A stretch of 64,000 nucleotides of DNA. It comes from Morella rubra (lineage: Eukaryota > Streptophyta > Magnoliopsida > Fagales > Myricaceae). The notes beneath the pieces are model-generated. The model was not told the origin of the DNA. It saw only the letters and a program-made list of their open reading frames with translations, and made no database searches. The first letter of the stretch is position 1; every line of letters begins with the position of its first letter. Location of the stretch: positions 5,953,495-6,017,494 of the forward strand of contig CM025851.1 in NCBI GenBank assembly GCA_003952965.2, given 5' to 3'. The translations under genes and the position numbers were made by a program. Positions 62,091-64,000 of this stretch are shown piece after piece.

Positions 62091-63506
62091 CCCAGCCCTG
62101 GGGACAAGACAGTTGTGTCTCAGTAACGTGATATGTTTAACATCACATCTCACCGAATCCCAAGTACCAATCTGACTCATTGATTTTCTCTGATTGTTTG
62201 TTACGCTCTTGAGCCTTTCCCAGAAAATCTACAAATATGATTTGATTTTGTATTTGAGGTTTTTTTTTTGGTTCAGTGGAGTGGGTAACTAAAAGATCTT
62301 CCGCTTCGAGGAGATGGTCCAACCTAATCTTTATCTGTCCTCCGTTCTAATTGGTCATTGGTCGGAATGTAGACACTAGCTGGAGGGATGGCAGATTGTC
62401 TTCTGGTAGCTGGATGAACTACATGTTACATACAGGTGGCAAGCGAGCAAGCTGAGTTGGATTGACTTGCCAAAACTTGATTTTGGTTCTAATTGGCAAG
62501 TCATTGTACTTGATGGTATGTTGCTTATTCTTAACCACATCCCACTTCCGGAAACTTGTTTTGGTTGGGGATGGTAGGCCAGCACCCAACTGTTCTGTCA
62601 AGATTTTGTTTTCCTTCATGGTATTCCCTACCAAAAGCAGTTGCAAAGTATCCAAAGGGCTTTGACAGTAACAAAGTTTGGAAGAGGGATCCGGATCCGG
62701 GATGCGTAATGGAATTGTATTATAGAGATACCAGACTTAAATACGATCGAGTTATGAAGATTCAACATTCAAGCCGAACCAGATATATGAGGCTTTAGGT
62801 AACTCTGAGGATCCTATACTCCACGTCTAGTGTCATCTATACCGGGAATACAGTCATGCTTTTTTGTGGTGCAGATGTACCCTAGTCCCTATTTGGAGCC
62901 TTGGAGCTGTTTTTTTTTTTTTTTTTGTCCATCTGAATTTGCGAATAAACGTAGAACTGTTGTATCAAATTGAGGGTTATGCTAAGTTGGTTACCAAGAT
63001 CATCTCTCTGCTTATCGTAGCCTTTATCATACATGCTACTCGGAAAATGAAATCATCTCATTTGAACTGAAAAATAAATTCCTTTCTCAAGATGTCCTTG
63101 TGGGTATAAAAAGAACCTTTTATCCCTGATCCCTTGGCTAGGAACACCCTTTTTCCGCGACCACCCAAAAATACGGTCCAAAGTTTGTTAGATTTCAAGG
63201 ATTTGAAAGCTCATGTATGAGATCGAGAGGCACAAACATATCTCCCCCCAATTGTCCCCAGGATTCAGACATTCAATCTGTGAACAACCTAAATCTAGAA
63301 ATTTTAATATACTTAAATACGTGGGTACATTCTGATTCCTGAAGACTACCAATCTAGGGTACATGATCCGTTATAGTCTGCAGACAGCAGTACTTCGCTG
63401 ATGGGCAGAGAAGTAAACCTTAATCGCTTTGCAATAGAGAGAAAAAAAAAATGAGCTCTGTATTTTCGACGGAAAAAACAGAGCTGCCTCCACATGCCTA
63501 CTGCAT
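62091..63506. other. 3' flank between two tail-to-tail genes
   Basis: Holds the 3' UTR of the PP7-like gene and the 3' end of the minus-strand gene. Short open frames only, no recognisable domain. A BamHI-like gatccggatccgg patch near 62688 is incidental. Confidence 0.5.
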
Positions 63507-64000
63507 CTACAACTCTAAATATTGACCATCCTCGCCATTCGAATCATCCTTGCGCCTCCGTTTCTTGGTACTCTTTGTTCCAATTTTCTTCTGCGAATCT
63601 CCAACTTCGTCCATCAAATAGTTGTTCACAATATCCTTGACCTCATCAAGCAGCTTCCTATCCCGAGCATCCATCCCTTCTTCTGTAAACCTATCTAGCA
63701 TGCTTGCAATTTCGTTCAAAGCTTCAACCTGTAAAATTCAAGGATAACCCAATATTCAAAAAAAAAAAAAAAATCCAACAAGTAAAGAAAAACCAAATTT
63801 ATAGTCTGTTTGAAGTGACTGGTAAAATAGCTATGCATCCTTACTTTCCCTTTAAATTCAGACTCAACAGATGTGAGCCTCCCTACAAATTTACGAGTGA
63901 TTCTCTGATACCATTGCATGTACTCCCTTTCGTCCACATCATCATCACCTTCCACAATATGAAGTCGACGCATTGCCCACTCATCAAGCTCAGGTTGCAT
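63507..64000 (-). CDS. C-terminal end of a plant mobile domain (MAIN/MAIL-like) protein, partial
   Basis: Two exons are visible: 63845 to the window edge and 63507-63728, joined over a 116-bp intron with a GTAAGG donor and an acag acceptor. The first encodes a segment ending EYMQWYQRITRKFVGR, which resembles the end of the aminotransferase-like plant mobile domain (PMD-C), where W, YM, WY and TR are conserved. The second encodes a helical tail (EALNEIASMLDRF...LLDEVKDIVNNYL) and a basic cluster KSTKKRRRKD that could be a nuclear signal. Family assignment rests on one short motif, so it is tentative. The gene is tail-to-tail with the PP7-like gene. Confidence 0.55.

Noticed and set aside
1-64000. 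tRNA, rRNA or organellar insertions
   Set aside because: No tRNA B-box with a matching acceptor stem, and no rRNA or plastid or mitochondrial gene sequence, was recognised by eye; a tRNAscan run would be decisive.

Overview
This is nuclear DNA from a flowering plant, most likely a woody core eudicot. The genes have many introns with GT-AG borders, intergenic DNA is AT-rich, plant-type transposons (hAT, MULE, MITEs, LINE pieces, an LTR remnant) are common, and every recognisable protein is a plant family. The species cannot be fixed from the sequence. One assembly gap of 234 N lies at 16817-17050.

Positions 1 to about 43100 are an irregular tandem array of 6-10 kb units. A typical unit contains (a) a leader with an hAT-like end and sometimes a LINE RNase H fragment, (b) the 3' part (exons 2 and 3) of a mitochondrial ribosomal protein bL34 gene on the minus strand, (c) about 2.5-3 kb of upstream DNA with a TATA box, (d) a three-exon R2R3-MYB gene of the MYB26 (MALE STERILE 35) type on the plus strand, and (e) a 3' tail. 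There are four MYB copies: MYB-1 (5915, frameshifted), MYB-2 (16118, cut by the gap), MYB-3 (22654, open) and MYB-4 (31943, open). There are six 5'-truncated bL34 copies. Some units are partial or fused at deletion junctions (about 10677, 13223 and 15335). The only bL34 gene with its presequence exon and a telo-box/site-II promoter is at the right edge of the array (41152-43782). The tail of the last MYB unit is split by a 5.8 kb MULE-like element, which itself holds a nested LTR-type remnant.

From 43.8 to 64 kb the DNA is single-copy. A ten-exon SurE-like phosphatase gene lies on the minus strand (45476-49590). It is followed by an intergenic stretch with MITEs and a 1.27 kb hAT element carrying perfect 8-bp target duplications. 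Next comes a ten-coding-exon PP7-like phosphatase gene on the plus strand (55605-62090), whose metal-binding motif is altered (GNYVDEG instead of GDYVDRG), so it looks like the PP7L pseudo-phosphatase type. The right edge holds the 3' end of a minus-strand gene (63507-64000) that resembles the C-terminus of plant mobile domain (MAIN/MAIL) proteins. In Arabidopsis PP7L and MAIN/MAIL1 form one nuclear complex that silences transposons, so this tail-to-tail neighbourhood is notable.

The MYB and bL34 genes have no evident functional link; their association looks like a product of segmental duplication. The main items for follow-up are the MYB26 array (copy number, mosaic copies, altered DNA-binding residues), the repeated headless bL34 copies with intact cores, and the PP7L/PMD neighbours.
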